Assembly: GCF_000208925.1 (NCBI RefSeq)
Contig: NW_001915232.1
Span: 2,088 to 13,288 of the forward strand
DNA length: 11,201 nucleotides
Direction: 5' to 3'
Source: Entamoeba histolytica HM-1:IMSS
Taxonomy: Eukaryota; Evosea; Mastigamoebida; Endamoebidae
Position numbers and translations under genes: made by a program. Under the pieces are notes generated by a model. It was not told where the DNA came from and ran no database searches. It saw nothing but the letters and a program-made list of their open reading frames with translations. Below, piece after piece: positions 10,814 through 11,201 of this stretch; the first letter of the stretch is position 1; each line of letters starts with the position of its first letter.

Positions 10814-10833
10814 GATGCAAAATAATTTGCATC
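10814..10833. repeat. 8-bp stem hairpin with 4-base loop
   Basis: GATGCAAA (10814-10821) and TTTGCATC (10826-10833) are exact reverse complements around ATAA. A third TGCATC lies at 10783-10788, followed by TAAATAATTT, which resembles the hairpin loop side. The following bases are T-rich. Function unknown; it could be a fold in a transcript end or a protein-binding palindrome. Confidence 0.6.
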
Positions 10834-11037
10834 CATAGATTTTTCCATTTATTATATTTTGCTCCTAACAAATAAAAATAAAAAAATAAAAAAAGTATGA
10901 TAAATACAGAATATATAAATATTTATGTTTATATTTTATTATCAATTGTATTCATTTTGTATGAAATATTAATGAAATAGATGATTTGATTATTCATATT
11001 TATTTTTATTCTTTATATTCTTTTTATTATTATCGTA

Positions 11038-11138
11038 TTTTTATATATTTATTTTTATATATTTATTCTCTCTGTTTATATTATTTATATCATTGGATTC
11101 TTCTTATTATCTATATATTATTATATTATTATATTATT
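11038..11138. repeat. short A/T tandem repeats at the right edge
   Basis: Two perfect copies of a 14-bp unit (TTTTTATATATTTA) lie at 11038-11065, and nearly three copies of an 8-bp unit (TATTATTA) at 11116-11138. Slippage repeats in intergenic DNA are the simplest reading. Confidence 0.7.
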
Positions 11139-11201
11139 CTTATTTTATTATTTTTATGTGTATATTATTTAGATTTTCTTATTGTTATTCTTTTATATTT
11201 A

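Larger units (their letters stand above)
9640..11201. other. A/T-rich region without a supportable gene
   Basis: Short coding-like stretches occur on the plus strand (for example DYKVESHLIEFQENDR at about 9726-9773, and GINDSKEPNC near 10155-10180). None exceeds the 35-45 codons expected by chance, and stops occur at about the random rate. The last 300 bases are almost pure A/T with local repeats. Confidence 0.45.

Overview
The window looks like nuclear DNA of an Entamoeba species. It is extremely A/T-rich. Introns are short, with the Entamoeba-type GTTTGT donor and TAG acceptor. It carries a TLDc-domain gene with a coiled-coil N-terminus of the kind common in Entamoeba, a remnant of an R2/R4-type LINE with a restriction-enzyme-like endonuclease (the EhLINE type), and a TATTTAAA core promoter 41 bases before a start codon. 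I cannot settle the species from the sequence alone.

Layout, left to right. (1) Bases 1-1219, minus strand: a Yak1/DYRK-type protein kinase. It needs three introns to read correctly and runs off the left edge after the activation loop. It is the only gene here that looks undamaged. (2) 1220-2080: A/T-rich spacer with three CCAAT-like boxes behind the kinase and a perfect 10-bp hairpin. (3) 2083 to about 5250, minus strand: a decayed non-LTR retrotransposon. The order is N-terminal relic, reverse transcriptase pieces, then a CCHC zinc finger and PD-D endonuclease. Stops and frameshifts are frequent, and the reverse transcriptase catalytic box is changed. (4) 5270-6090: spacer. (5) 6142-7139, plus strand: a coiled-coil/TLDc gene broken by two adjacent in-frame stops and a C-terminal frameshift. 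(6) 7140-8149: about 1 kb of low-complexity spacer between convergent pseudogenes. (7) 8150-9208, minus strand: a type II membrane glycosyltransferase interrupted by one TGA. (8) 9296-9372: seven perfect copies of an 11-bp T-tract repeat, next to a segment with coding-like base composition. (9) 9640-11201: very A/T-rich sequence with hairpins and short tandem repeats and no gene I can defend.

The genes do not form a pathway. The main message is a gene-poor, pseudogene-rich segment around a dead LINE: one apparently intact gene, two broken host genes and one dead retroelement in 11 kb. I found no convincing new multi-gene system.
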